From positions 12,233-76,232 of the forward strand of contig DDUV01000036.1 in assembly GCA_002344975.1 (NCBI GenBank): a stretch of DNA of 64,000 nt, in the 5' to 3' direction. Source of the DNA: Saprospiraceae bacterium UBA2329. Lineage in GTDB: Bacteria > Bacteroidota > Bacteroidia > Chitinophagales > Saprospiraceae. Below, piece after piece: positions 27,174 through 35,796 of this stretch. The notes beneath the pieces are model-generated. The model did not search any database. It was given only the letters and a program-made list of their open reading frames with translations, and was not told where the DNA came from. The translations under genes and the position numbers were made by a program. Position 1 is the first letter of the stretch. Each line of letters begins with the position of its first letter.

Positions 27174-27995
27174 CTACAAGTCGTCTATTTCTTCCACAGT
27201 CAAACCTGTAAAATCCGAGATGTCTTTGTTTGTAAGACCTTTTTGCTTCATTTTTCTTGCGACTTCATTTTTTGCTTTTTTATCTGCCCTCTTTTCTGCC
27301 AATGCTACCTTGCCTCTTTCATCTTGTTCCCTCATTGCTGCGTAGTCATAGGCTTCTAATTCTTCCTTAGTCCACGAGTGTTTATTGGCATCGTGGTAGG
27401 CCGCCTTCAAGCCTTCATCATCCACATTTTCGGGAACAACTTCAAGATTTTCTGCCTCTTTTATGAAAAATATCCATTTGTCAGTAACTTCTTGAAGTTC
27501 AGACAGCGATTTTTTAAACTTAGGAAGTTCAACAAAGTAGAAGTCCATGTCCTTGATGATGCGCTCGCCATTCTCAACATCGCAAACGGCATGATGCGAA
27601 AGGTATTTGTCACCTTCCGTAAACTTGAAGTCAAAAATTCCGATGAAAATTACTGGTTTGAGTTGGGTGTAAAACTCGCCACTTTCGATTTGTTGGGAAT
27701 ACTCCTTGCCGGCGTAGTAAAGTAGCCGTTTGTCCAAGCCGTCTGGCTCGGCTACCTGCATTTCGATGATGTAGGTTTTGCCTTTCTTGTCTCTCGCCTT
27801 TACGTCAATGATGGACGCTTTCAGATTTTTGATAATAGGCAGTTGGTAGGGGTTGAGAATTTCAACATCTTCGATGGAATCCTTTCCTTTCAACTTCATC
27901 ACGGCGTTGAGGAATGAGATGAGGATGATTTTCTTGTTCTCGTTGCCGAAAATCTTGCGAAAGGCGATGTCATTCTTGATATCTACAAACTGCAT
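27174..27995 (-). CDS. Rpn-family PD-(D/E)XK nuclease / transposase-like protein
   Basis: 273 aa from ATG 27995 (an upstream start at 28013 would add MYKNLT). The N-terminus MQFVDIKNDIAFRKIFGNENKK is typical of the Rpn/YhgA family. The nuclease core includes IIDVKARDKKGKTYIIEMQV (Asp, then E-x-Q) and the following RLLYYAGKEYSQQI. The C-terminus is charged and ends with a small helical segment (MKQKGLTNKDISDFTGLT) resembling the resolvase-like HTH found at the end of many family members. Rpn proteins promote RecA-independent recombination and occur in many scattered copies in Bacteroidota genomes. The gene converges on the CHAT gene with a 19-bp gap. It is more AT-rich than its neighbours, which suggests it was acquired. 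Confidence 0.9.
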   Translation of the reverse strand: MQFVDIKNDIAFRKIFGNENKKIILISFLNAVMKLKGKDSIEDVEILNPYQLPIIKNLKASIIDVKARDKKGKTYIIEMQVAEPDGLDKRLLYYAGKEYSQQIESGEFYTQLKPVIFIGIFDFKFTEGDKYLSHHAVCDVENGERIIKDMDFYFVELPKFKKSLSELQEVTDKWIFFIKEAENLEVVPENVDDEGLKAAYHDANKHSWTKEELEAYDYAAMREQDERGKVALAEKRADKKAKNEVARKMKQKGLTNKDISDFTGLTVEEIDDL

Positions 27996-28073
27996 AGTCA
28001 AATTTTTATACAAAAATACCTCAAAATTTGTGATTTGTCAACTTTCCCTAACGGACTTAGCCATGCAGACCTC

Positions 28074-28289
28074 CTGTTTAGGAACGTGCCGCGAATAGCT
28101 TACTGATTGGGTCGGCCTTTTTTTACTATATCTGCATTGCTTCGTAAACCAGGTATAGCCGCTACTTTGCCCGTGTTGTACAATGCGGAAGAGGCCAAGC
28201 GCATCAGCAAAATGTTTCGCACCAAACTGATAACAGGCCCCGGCGCCACCCGCGATGATTTTTTGGATCAGGCTGCCCAATATCGGGCA
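28074..28289 (+). pseudogene. Remnant of a second TPR-CHAT gene
   Basis: 28170-28289 encodes YNAEEAKRISKMFRTKLITGPGATRDDFLDQAAQY, nearly identical to the CHAT protein at 26485-26590 (LYNAEETKRISKMFRTKL...). Here it has no start, no catalytic residues and no downstream domain. The preceding stretch, about 28074-28150, resembles the 5' flank of the CHAT gene (24117-24195; AGGAAYGTG...GAA..CTTA). About 2.3 kb of coding sequence is therefore missing between the two parts. The copy ends abruptly at the stop of the DUF4286 gene. Confidence 0.85.
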
Positions 28290-28595
28290 CTACCCCACCA
28301 CCTCCAGCAAAGTCCTGAACGCCACATACTTATCCTGGTAGCGGCGGGCGTGATCGGCCTGGAGGCGAGCGGCGTGTTGTTGCTGGTATTGGAGAAAAGT
28401 GTCCAGATCGGGGCATTCGTACTGGATGGCATAAGTGACGCCGTGCGCATCATCGTCACCCAGGACTTTGCTGATGCGGTGGCCTGTGAACAGGCCGGTG
28501 GCCAGCACATCGGGGATGTGTGTGTGGCGCATCCAGTTCAGCCAGTCTTCGTGGAGGTCGTGTTCTATTTTTACGGTAACGTTGTAAATGATCAT
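28290..28595 (-). CDS. DUF4286 family protein
   Basis: 101 aa, soluble, starting MIIYNVTVKIEHDLHEDWLNWM. The ferredoxin-like alpha/beta pattern and the phrases HIPDVLATGLF and YAIQYECPDLDTFLQYQQQHA are characteristic of DUF4286, a Bacteroidota family without known function. Its start overlaps the murA stop by 4 bp (28592-28595), so it is the last gene of the DUF4270-glmS-DUF4290-murA operon. It directly borders the CHAT remnant on the other strand. Confidence 0.85.
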   Translation of the reverse strand: MIIYNVTVKIEHDLHEDWLNWMRHTHIPDVLATGLFTGHRISKVLGDDDAHGVTYAIQYECPDLDTFLQYQQQHAARLQADHARRYQDKYVAFRTLLEVVG

Positions 28596-29902
28596 ACTCT
28601 TTTGATTTGGGCGCCGATAGCCCGCAGGCGCTCGTCAATTTGCTGGTAGCCCCGGTCTATCTGGTTGATGTTGTAAATGGTGCTTTTGCCTTTGGCCGAA
28701 AGGGCGGCAATGAGCAGGGCCACACCCGCGCGAATATCGGGCGAGGTCATTTCGATGCCGCGCAGAGGGAAGCGCCGGTTGAGGCCGATGACGGTGGCTC
28801 GGTGCGGGTCGCAGAGGATGATCTGAGCGCCCATGTCTATGAGTTTGTCCACAAAAAACAGGCGGCTCTCAAACATTTTTTGATGCACCAATACGCTGCC
28901 CTTGGCCTGTATGGCGGTGACCAGCACGATGCTCATCAGGTCGGGCGTGAAACCGGGCCAGGGCGCATCATACACCGTGAGGATAGAGCCGTCTATAAAA
29001 GACTGAATTTCATACTCTTGTTGTGCCGGCACATAGATGTCGTCGCCCCGAAATTCCATCTGAATGCCCATGCGTTCGAAGATGCGCGGGATGATGCCGA
29101 GTTCCTGTATCTGCGCATTTTTGATGGTAATTTCCGATTGCGTCATGGCTGCCAGGCCGATAAAACTACCCACCTCGATCATATCGGGCAAGAGGCGATG
29201 CTCCGCGCCATGCAGGCTTTCCACCCCTTCGATGTGCAGTAAATTGGACCCGACCCCGGAAATATGGGCGCCCATCTGGTTGAGCATTTTGCACAATTGC
29301 TGTACATAAGGCTCGCAGGCAGCATTGTAAATCGTCGTTACGCCGGGCGTCAACACGGCGGCCATGACCACATTGGCTGTGCCGGTGACGGAAATTTCAT
29401 CCATCAGCAGGCAGGCGCCGCGCATCTGTGTCGCATCTATGCGATAAAGGCTGCGGTCGGGGTCATAGTCGAAATGAGCGCCGAGGGTTTCCAATCCAAG
29501 CAAGTGGGTATCCAATCGCCGGCGCCCGATTTTGTCGCCGCCGGGTTTGGGCAGCAGCGCCTTGCCGAAGCGAGCCAACAGAGGCCCCAACAGCATCACC
29601 GAGCCTCGAATACGACCGCCTTTTTTGTAATAATCCTCGGAATAGATGTAGTCAATGTTGACCTCATCTGCCTGAAAGGTATAGGTATCCGGCGCAATTT
29701 GCGTTGTTTTTACTCCCAGCCCCTGCAATAGTTCGATGAGCAAAACGACATCGCGTATGGCGGGGATGTTGGAAATAGTCACTTTTTCGGCGCTGAGCAA
29801 AACGGCGCAAATCACTTGCAGCGCCTCATTTTTAGCGCCCTGCGGATGAAGTTCGCCCGACAATGGCTGCCCGCCGTGTACTTCAAAAGCATCTAAGGTC
29901 AT
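28592..29902 (-). CDS. murA: UDP-N-acetylglucosamine 1-carboxyvinyltransferase (Asp in place of active-site Cys)
   Basis: 436 aa, EPSP-synthase-like two-domain enzyme that transfers enolpyruvate to UDP-GlcNAc, the first committed step of peptidoglycan synthesis. The family N-terminus is present (GGQPLSGELHPQGAKNEAL, with Lys-Asn of the substrate site), as are LLARFGKALLPKPGGDKIG and the C-terminal SPDIRAGVALLIAAL. In most bacteria the loop reads PGGCxIG with the catalytic Cys (Cys115 in E. coli). Here it is Asp123. Asp-type MurA enzymes are active but not alkylated by fosfomycin. The gene is 9 bp after the DUF4290 gene and downstream of glmS, which supplies the amino sugar. Confidence 0.95.
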   Translation of the reverse strand: MTLDAFEVHGGQPLSGELHPQGAKNEALQVICAVLLSAEKVTISNIPAIRDVVLLIELLQGLGVKTTQIAPDTYTFQADEVNIDYIYSEDYYKKGGRIRGSVMLLGPLLARFGKALLPKPGGDKIGRRRLDTHLLGLETLGAHFDYDPDRSLYRIDATQMRGACLLMDEISVTGTANVVMAAVLTPGVTTIYNAACEPYVQQLCKMLNQMGAHISGVGSNLLHIEGVESLHGAEHRLLPDMIEVGSFIGLAAMTQSEITIKNAQIQELGIIPRIFERMGIQMEFRGDDIYVPAQQEYEIQSFIDGSILTVYDAPWPGFTPDLMSIVLVTAIQAKGSVLVHQKMFESRLFFVDKLIDMGAQIILCDPHRATVIGLNRRFPLRGIEMTSPDIRAGVALLIAALSAKGKSTIYNINQIDRGYQQIDERLRAIGAQIKRV

Positions 29903-29911
29903 ATCAGATGA

Positions 29912-30580
29912 TTATTTCCTTTTCCAGACTTTTTTCTTCTTATTGGACTTGCCTCCGCCCTGCTGTTGTTGGCCGCGCTGGTTTTGAGGGCTGCTTTTTT
30001 TAGGCGGCCCCATAGGCGTCAGGTTTTCAATGGCCATTTCGTCAGGCATAGACAAGATGCCTCCGGACAGGGTGACCAAGTCATTTTTGATCACATCATC
30101 GCTGACATAGTGGTCTTTGTTCCAGGTTTTATAGGCCAATTTCATATAGGAGCCAATGGACGCCACCAAGCCCTCCTTAATGGGGCCGTCTTCCATTTGT
30201 TTGGCTTTTTTGATAAGCTCCTGAATGTAGTGCCCGTAGTGCCGGAAGCGCAGTTGTGTACCCGGATATTCGATGTGGTCGGGCCTTTTTATGTCGTTTT
30301 CCGGAGTAGGAATAATGCCGTTGGGCGGCATAACGCCCTCCAGATCGTACCCGGCAATGCGGAACACATGTTTCCACAGACGGTCGCGGTAGTCTTCCAC
30401 TTCGCGTTGTTGTGGATTCATAATGTACATCAGATCCACTATCTTTTCCACAAAAGCCTGACGATGTGCATTGTCGGTCAGTCTTTTGGCTTCTTCCACC
30501 ATTAATTGTACATGACGACCATATTCCGGCATGACCAATTCATTCCGGGAGGTATTGTACTCTATGTCCATTTTTCTCAT
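29912..30580 (-). CDS. DUF4290 family protein
   Basis: 222 aa from ATG 30580 (a TTG at 30586 would add two residues). Mostly helical, soluble, beginning MRKMDIEYNTSRNELVMPEYGRHVQ, which is the conserved start of DUF4290. The last 35 residues are low complexity and strongly basic (Gln-rich, then KSNKKKKVWKRK), suggesting nucleic-acid or acidic-partner contact. The family is confined to Bacteroidota and is regularly found next to murA. Function unknown. Confidence 0.85.
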   Translation of the reverse strand: MRKMDIEYNTSRNELVMPEYGRHVQLMVEEAKRLTDNAHRQAFVEKIVDLMYIMNPQQREVEDYRDRLWKHVFRIAGYDLEGVMPPNGIIPTPENDIKRPDHIEYPGTQLRFRHYGHYIQELIKKAKQMEDGPIKEGLVASIGSYMKLAYKTWNKDHYVSDDVIKNDLVTLSGGILSMPDEMAIENLTPMGPPKKSSPQNQRGQQQQGGGKSNKKKKVWKRK

Positions 30581-30610
30581 TGTCAATGGATTGTTTTTTT
30601 AAAAATAAAA

Positions 30611-32455
30611 CTACTCAACGGTAACCGACTTGGCCAGATTCCTCGGCTGATCCACATCGCAGCCGCGCATCACGGCAATGTGATAAGACAACAACTGCAA
30701 GGGAACAACCGACAACAGCGGAGTAAAAGGCTCCTCTGTGGCAGGTATCTCTATTACATAATCCGCCATCTTACTGATAATCTGATCTCCTTCCTCCACC
30801 ACTGCTATCACCATACCCTTGCGGGCAATCACCTCCTGTACATTGCTCACGATTTTGTCATAAGCGCTTTTATTGGTGGCAATAACGATCACAGGCATGT
30901 GTTCGTCAATCAGCGCAATCGGCCCATGCTTCATCTCTGCCGCCGGGTAGCCTTCAGCATGAATGTAGGAAATCTCCTTGAGCTTGAGTGCCCCTTCCAG
31001 CGCTACCGGAAAATTGTAACCCCTGCCCAGATAGATGGCATTGCTGCGATCTTTGATTTCGCCTGCAATGTATTCAATTTTCGCCTGAACCGACTCTAAA
31101 ACCTGCGATACTTTTTGCGGAATCTCCGCCAATTCTATCAGCAGCCGCCTGAAATACGACTCGGAAATGGTGCCTCGCTTGTGCGCCAGCACCAAGGCCA
31201 TCAGCGACAACAGGGTGACCTGACCAGTGAACGCCTTGGTAGAAGCCACGCCTATTTCAGGGCCGGCGTGTATGTATGAGCCGCAATGTGTGAGCCGCGC
31301 AATAGATGAGCCTACCACATTGACAATACCATACACCAAAGCCCCTTTTTCGCGGGCCAGTTCTACGGCAGCTAAGGTATCGGCGGTTTCGCCCGATTGT
31401 GATATGGCGATCACCACATCGTCCTCGCCGAGAATCGGGTTGCGGTATCTCAATTCAGAGGCATACTCTACCTCTACCGGGATGCGCGCCAGTTCTTCGA
31501 TCAAATATTCCCCAAGGAGTGCGGAATGCCAGGATGTGCCACAAGCTGCAATGATGATGCGCTTGGCCTGAGTGATGCGGGCCAGATAATCGTCGAGGCC
31601 GCCCAATCGCACCCAACCTTCGCCCGGTTCCAGTCGCCCCCGCATGGCGTCGGCAATGGTTTCGGGTTGCTCAAAAATCTCTTTGAGCATAAAATGCTCG
31701 TAACCGCCTTTTTCGAGTTGCTCTATTTCTAAATCCAACTCTTGAATGAAAGGCGTTTGCATCCGGTTGTCTATGGTGCGGATTTCGATTTCGTGGCCAA
31801 GGCGCACAATGGCAATTTCCTCGTCGTTGAGGTAAATGACCCGCTTGGTGTGCTCCACAATGGGCGTGGCATCGGAGGCCAGAAAAAACTCATCCTCCCC
31901 GATACCCACGACCAATGGGCTGGCTTTACGCGCAGCGACGATCTTGCCCGGATCGTTGCGGTCCATCACTACAATGGCATAAGCGCCGGTAACGCGGGTG
32001 AGGGCAATTCTGACGGCTTCTTCAATGGGGAGATTTTCACGCACTTGCAGTTCCTCAATGAAGTGTACCAACACCTCTGTATCGGTTTGCCCTTCAAATA
32101 CATGCCCCTCTTTCTGAAGTGCTTTTTTAAGAAGGGCATAGTTTTCTATGATGCCGTTGTGCACCAATGCTAGGCGTTTGTTGCCGGAGGTGTGCGGGTG
32201 CGCATTGATGTCGTCCGGCGGACCATGCGTAGCCCAGCGCGTATGGCCGATGCCTTGTTGAGCCGTCACATCCCAAGAGGCAGCGGCGGCAGTGAGGTCG
32301 GCTACTTTGCCTTTTTTCTTGATGACCTTGAGGTCTCCGTTGTGCAACAGGGCGGCGCCTGCGCTGTCATAGCCTCGGTATTCGAGTCTCTGAAGCCCTT
32401 TGATAATGATGGGCCAAGCTTCACGGCTTCCAATGTAGCCTACAATTCCACACAT
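30611..32455 (-). CDS. glmS: Glutamine-fructose-6-phosphate aminotransferase (isomerizing)
   Basis: 614 aa. It makes glucosamine-6-phosphate from fructose-6-phosphate and glutamine. The N-terminal glutaminase domain begins with the catalytic Cys2 (MCGIVGYIG) and contains the RYGYDSAG-type loop as EYRGYDSAG, plus GHTRWATHG. Two SIS domains follow, with AACGTSWHSALLGEYLIEELA and SQSGETADTLAAVELA, and the C-terminus ends ARNLAKSVTVE-like (QPRNLAKSVTVE). The gap to the DUF4270 gene is 3 bp. No glmS ribozyme-like leader can be placed in so short a space, and none is expected in Bacteroidota. The gene feeds murA in the same operon. Confidence 0.97.
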   Translation of the reverse strand: MCGIVGYIGSREAWPIIIKGLQRLEYRGYDSAGAALLHNGDLKVIKKKGKVADLTAAAASWDVTAQQGIGHTRWATHGPPDDINAHPHTSGNKRLALVHNGIIENYALLKKALQKEGHVFEGQTDTEVLVHFIEELQVRENLPIEEAVRIALTRVTGAYAIVVMDRNDPGKIVAARKASPLVVGIGEDEFFLASDATPIVEHTKRVIYLNDEEIAIVRLGHEIEIRTIDNRMQTPFIQELDLEIEQLEKGGYEHFMLKEIFEQPETIADAMRGRLEPGEGWVRLGGLDDYLARITQAKRIIIAACGTSWHSALLGEYLIEELARIPVEVEYASELRYRNPILGEDDVVIAISQSGETADTLAAVELAREKGALVYGIVNVVGSSIARLTHCGSYIHAGPEIGVASTKAFTGQVTLLSLMALVLAHKRGTISESYFRRLLIELAEIPQKVSQVLESVQAKIEYIAGEIKDRSNAIYLGRGYNFPVALEGALKLKEISYIHAEGYPAAEMKHGPIALIDEHMPVIVIATNKSAYDKIVSNVQEVIARKGMVIAVVEEGDQIISKMADYVIEIPATEEPFTPLLSVVPLQLLSYHIAVMRGCDVDQPRNLAKSVTVE

Positions 32456-32458
32456 GGG

Positions 32459-33832
32459 TCAACGTTTGGTGAACGCCACTTTGAGGCGCATTTTGTGTTG
32501 GGTGTTTTCAGGCCCGGCAAAGACAATACGACCGCCACGCTGGGCCTTATTAATGATTTGAAGATACATCACATTCCCTACCCGGCCTTGGGCCATATTA
32601 CTGAGTTGGGAGGACACATTCATCCTGTAACGGTCTGGTTTTCCGTCTGTCCCCCTGATGAAAACGCCCCCAAAAATCGGGATCCGGTTGCTGCCTGCAA
32701 AGGTAAAATCGGAAATAGGATTGGGCGCCAATGTAGTATCAGGTACGGTGAGATATACATCCGGGTTGTTGACATATTTCAGTGAATCATCACCGGAAAA
32801 AGCGATGACGGGAATTTCCAGTTCTGCATGGTTGATGATGGCATTCCGAAGGGATGCCGCATGCGGTATTTCGATTTTGATATTGGTTCCTGCCATTGCC
32901 TGCGCAAAAAGCAGGTTCTTGCCCCGTTCCGGGTCGTTCAGGAAAGGCGCTACCGGCGAGCCGGCGTAGTCATGCCGGATGCGGGAGGTTCGGGAACTGA
33001 ATTCATTGATTTCGTACTGGTACTGGCGCGGCAAGCCCGACGCATTGGTGTAGTAGAGAAAAATGCCCGGTCGAAGGCTGCTCCAGTTAAAAGCTACCAA
33101 GCCGTCGGATTGCTGTGTGGGGCGCAGGTAAAGCCCTTTGAAAATGTTTAAGAATGTGGTATCGCTCAAATAATTTAAGGAGTCCAGCCCAATCAATTCC
33201 TGCCCCAGCGCCATGTTCAGCGGGATGCGAAGGTGCGGGTACCGGAGGGTGTCAATTCCCAGACTGGTATAATCCAATACCGTGATGCTGTCAATGGTAG
33301 GCGAAAACTGTGCGCTGCCTAAGGGTACTGCCGAGGTGGCAAAATTGACATTAGAGTAGTAATTGGCGGAGGCGTTCATGTCTTCAATCACGCGCAGCAC
33401 CTCCAGCCCAAACGGCTGAGACGGTTTGCCGTAAAATCCGGCGCTGTCCAAGGTGAGTACCAACACGATGGAGTCCAAAATAGCGTCTTTGTAAGAAGGC
33501 GGACGCGGAATGGCAAAAAGACTGAGGCGATCCCTGTCTAAAAGGGGCTGTACATAAACGCCGGCAGTAACTCGGCCCATGACCGGGTCATTGTAGTCGC
33601 CGAACATAAAGCGGTCCAATTGATTGGCCAGCGAGGTGCCGGATTGGGTCAGTACGGAATCCACCGTAACGGTGGTGGCAATGATAGAAACGGTATCCAC
33701 ATAATCCAATCCGAGGCGGTCTTCGTCCAGCAAATCGGCGCCGAGGTCGGTGAGGTCGGTACAGCCGGAATAGGAGCCGGCAATAAACAGGCCGCCCAAC
33801 GCGAGCCACAATAGTAGAATAGGCTTTTTCAT
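32459..33832 (-). CDS. DUF4270 outer-surface lipoprotein
   Basis: 457 aa with a lipoprotein-type signal peptide (MKKPILLLWLALGGLFIAG, Cys at about residue 24 in SYSGC), followed by the DUF4270 start DLTDLGADLL. The rest is beta-rich (LSLFAIPRPPSYKDAILDSIVLVL, then AELEIPVIAF). DUF4270 proteins are Bacteroidota-specific and nearly always lie between a starch-synthase-like gene and glmS, as here. Their role is not established; an envelope-associated function is likely from the signal peptide. Confidence 0.85.
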   Translation of the reverse strand: MKKPILLLWLALGGLFIAGSYSGCTDLTDLGADLLDEDRLGLDYVDTVSIIATTVTVDSVLTQSGTSLANQLDRFMFGDYNDPVMGRVTAGVYVQPLLDRDRLSLFAIPRPPSYKDAILDSIVLVLTLDSAGFYGKPSQPFGLEVLRVIEDMNASANYYSNVNFATSAVPLGSAQFSPTIDSITVLDYTSLGIDTLRYPHLRIPLNMALGQELIGLDSLNYLSDTTFLNIFKGLYLRPTQQSDGLVAFNWSSLRPGIFLYYTNASGLPRQYQYEINEFSSRTSRIRHDYAGSPVAPFLNDPERGKNLLFAQAMAGTNIKIEIPHAASLRNAIINHAELEIPVIAFSGDDSLKYVNNPDVYLTVPDTTLAPNPISDFTFAGSNRIPIFGGVFIRGTDGKPDRYRMNVSSQLSNMAQGRVGNVMYLQIINKAQRGGRIVFAGPENTQHKMRLKVAFTKR

Positions 33833-33936
33833 GTAAATATCAATGAATTAGAAACTGATACGACCCGATATGGATCGCACGGATAAAGACTACCCGAATC
33901 AGACTGCGGGTTGGTATAAACATGCTGCAAGATGAA

Positions 33937-34761
33937 TCATTCCTGAGCCTCGACTTCCTCAGCCATCAGCGAGTTGTAAAACTCTACGATGCCCGGCAGG
34001 GCTGCATCTTCACTGAATTCCAGTACAGGCTTATCGGTGTCGGCTAAGGTGGCCTGTGCCACATCGCTCAAAGTCGGGCTGCCTACCACCACGCCGTCGG
34101 CAAATGCCGCAGCGCCTTTGTGCAGGGTAATGCCGGCGCCGTTTTGATAGGCGTGGAGGTCTTCGGCATGGAGGTTGTTGATGGCCGCCTTGGTGAAGAA
34201 ATTTTCAGGCATCTTTTCTTCTAATTCGTCATTGTACAAAGAGTACACGATCTTGGAGTGCTGGAAAAGCGGCTCTGTTTTATAAGCCGTCTTGAGATAT
34301 GCAGGAATGAGGCTCGTCATCCATCCGTGGCAATGCACGATGTCGGGCGCCCAGCCGAATTTGCGAACCGTTTCCAGAACGCCCTTACAGAAAAACACCA
34401 TGCGGTCCACATTGTCTTCGTAAATCTGGCCTTCCTCATCCTGAAAAACGTGCTTGCGCCGGAAGAAGTCGTCGTTGTCTAAAAAATAAACCTGAATGCG
34501 CGCTTCCGGCATAGACGCCACCTTGATAATCAGCGGGTAATCGTCGTCGTCCACAATGATGTTCATGCCTGAAAGGCGCACTACTTCGTGCAGCCGGTGG
34601 CGCCGTTCGTTGATGGTGCCGAATTTGGGCATTAAAACCCGGAGTTCCATTCCTTTATCCTGAACGAATTGCGGCAGGGTGCGGGTGAAATCTGCTAATT
34701 CAGACGGATCGGTAAAAGGAGACATCTCCTGGGTGACGATCAGCACTTTTTTCTTGCTCAT
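33937..34761 (-). CDS. GT5 glycogen/starch synthase N-domain-like protein, probably non-catalytic
   Basis: 274 aa. Similar to the N-terminal Rossmann half of glycogen synthase (KVLIVTQEMSPF at the start; PDIVHCHGWMTSLIPAYLKT is the typical middle). Two things are missing. The KxGGL ADP-glucose loop reads PSELAD here, and the whole C-terminal half of the GT-B fold (about 200 aa) is absent with a normal stop. This single-domain form is regularly found divergent from panC and upstream of DUF4270 and glmS in Bacteroidota, so it is probably a maintained family rather than a broken gene. Its acidic C-terminus (AEEVEAQE) is not glycogen-synthase-like. Function unknown; a binding or regulatory role is a guess. 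Confidence 0.8.
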   Translation of the reverse strand: MSKKKVLIVTQEMSPFTDPSELADFTRTLPQFVQDKGMELRVLMPKFGTINERRHRLHEVVRLSGMNIIVDDDDYPLIIKVASMPEARIQVYFLDNDDFFRRKHVFQDEEGQIYEDNVDRMVFFCKGVLETVRKFGWAPDIVHCHGWMTSLIPAYLKTAYKTEPLFQHSKIVYSLYNDELEEKMPENFFTKAAINNLHAEDLHAYQNGAGITLHKGAAAFADGVVVGSPTLSDVAQATLADTDKPVLEFSEDAALPGIVEFYNSLMAEEVEAQE

Positions 34762-34827
34762 AATGCCTGTCGGATTTTCAAATATGCTTTACATGGCCGC
34801 CAAAAGAGGCGTTTCTGAATAAACGCG

Positions 34828-34860
34828 CAAATTTAGTAATAATCAACGACTTTGCATCAA
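34828..34860 (-). promoter_or_regulatory. Bacteroidota-type promoter for the leftward glmS-murA operon
   Basis: On the minus strand, TTG (34860-34858) and TAAATTTG (34835-34828) are separated by 22 bp. The start codon at 34761 lies about 65 bp downstream. It is back to back with the panC promoter. Confidence 0.55.
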
Positions 34861-34897
34861 TTACCGGCGCACTTAATACGGCCTTAACAAAAAGGTA

Positions 34898-34905
34898 TAT
34901 CTTTG
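34898..34905 (+). promoter_or_regulatory. -7 promoter element for panC
   Basis: TATCTTTG matches TAnnTTTG, 39 bp before the panC ATG. A TTA at 34873-34875 is in the -33 position. Confidence 0.55.
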
Positions 34906-34943
34906 AGCGGCGGTTTACAAACGCCCGCCGACCTTGCCAGCGT

Positions 34944-35789
34944 ATGTACGTTTTTCAATATGCCGCCGATTTGAGCCGCTACACAAGCATGGCTCCTCAC
35001 ACCTCTGTTGGCTTTGTTCCTACCATGGGCGCGCTGCACGCCGGCCACCTCGCTTTGATCCGCAGGGCCGTAGCAGCCGGAGACTTGGCAACGGCCAGCA
35101 TTTTTGTGAATCCCACCCAGTTCAATGACCCGGAAGACCTCCGAAAATATCCGCGCACACCCGAAGCAGACGTTTCCATACTGGCCAAAGCGGGCTGCCA
35201 TGCAGTGCTGATGCCTTCCGTAGAGGAAGTGTATCCCGCCGGCGGGCAGAGCTATGAGTTCAGCTTCGGGCATTTGGAAACAGTGATGGAGGGCGCTTTC
35301 CGTCCGGGGCATTTCAAAGGCGTAGCGCAGGTAGTGGCCAGATTGCTCGACATGGTGCGGCCGCAGCGCTTGTACATGGGGCAAAAGGATTTTCAACAAA
35401 CGGCCATCGTGGCGGAAATGCTGCGACAACTGAATTCAAGCACCCAACTGATCGTCGCAGAAACGGTTCGCGAAACGGACGGCTTAGCCATGAGTTCGCG
35501 CAATGTGCGCCTCAGCCCCGAATTCCGCGCCGCCGCTCCCGTCATCTACCAATGCCTGTTGGACGCCAAACGGCTTTACCCGGAAATGGACGCCGCTGCC
35601 ATTACAGCGCGCGCCATGCAAAAAATGGAAAGCGCCGGTCTGCGCCCCGAATACTTTGAAATTGTGGACGGGCGAACCCTCCTGCCTGTTGGAAATCCCC
35701 GCCAAGCCGATTTTGTGGTGGCCTGCACGGCAGCCTGGGCCGGCGATGTGAGGCTGATAGATAATGTGGTGCTGCGGGCTGCGGGGTAA
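34944..35789 (+). CDS. panC: Pantothenate synthetase
   Basis: 281 aa. It condenses pantoate and beta-alanine with ATP in vitamin B5 / coenzyme A synthesis. The HIGH-type motif is HAGHLALIRRA, preceded by GFVPTMGALH. Further family blocks are SIFVNPTQFNDPEDLRKYPR, FRPGHFKGVAQVVARL, YMGQKDFQQTAIV and the KMSKS-like MSSRNVRLSP. Length is normal. panB and panD are not in the window. The gene ends 8 bp before the convergent cation exchanger gene. Confidence 0.95.
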   Translation: MYVFQYAADLSRYTSMAPHTSVGFVPTMGALHAGHLALIRRAVAAGDLATASIFVNPTQFNDPEDLRKYPRTPEADVSILAKAGCHAVLMPSVEEVYPAGGQSYEFSFGHLETVMEGAFRPGHFKGVAQVVARLLDMVRPQRLYMGQKDFQQTAIVAEMLRQLNSSTQLIVAETVRETDGLAMSSRNVRLSPEFRAAAPVIYQCLLDAKRLYPEMDAAAITARAMQKMESAGLRPEYFEIVDGRTLLPVGNPRQADFVVACTAAWAGDVRLIDNVVLRAAG

Positions 35790-35796
35790 AGCAACC

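Noticed and set aside
24266..27995. CHAT protease plus nuclease as an antiviral defence pair
   Set aside because: The genes converge rather than share an operon, the CHAT protein has a signal peptide and membrane anchor, and Rpn genes are scattered widely; no sensor or effector partner is seen.
28107..28649. Open frame on the plus strand across the CHAT remnant
   Set aside because: It is the decayed CHAT piece read through into the antisense of the DUF4286 and murA genes; no separate product is supported.
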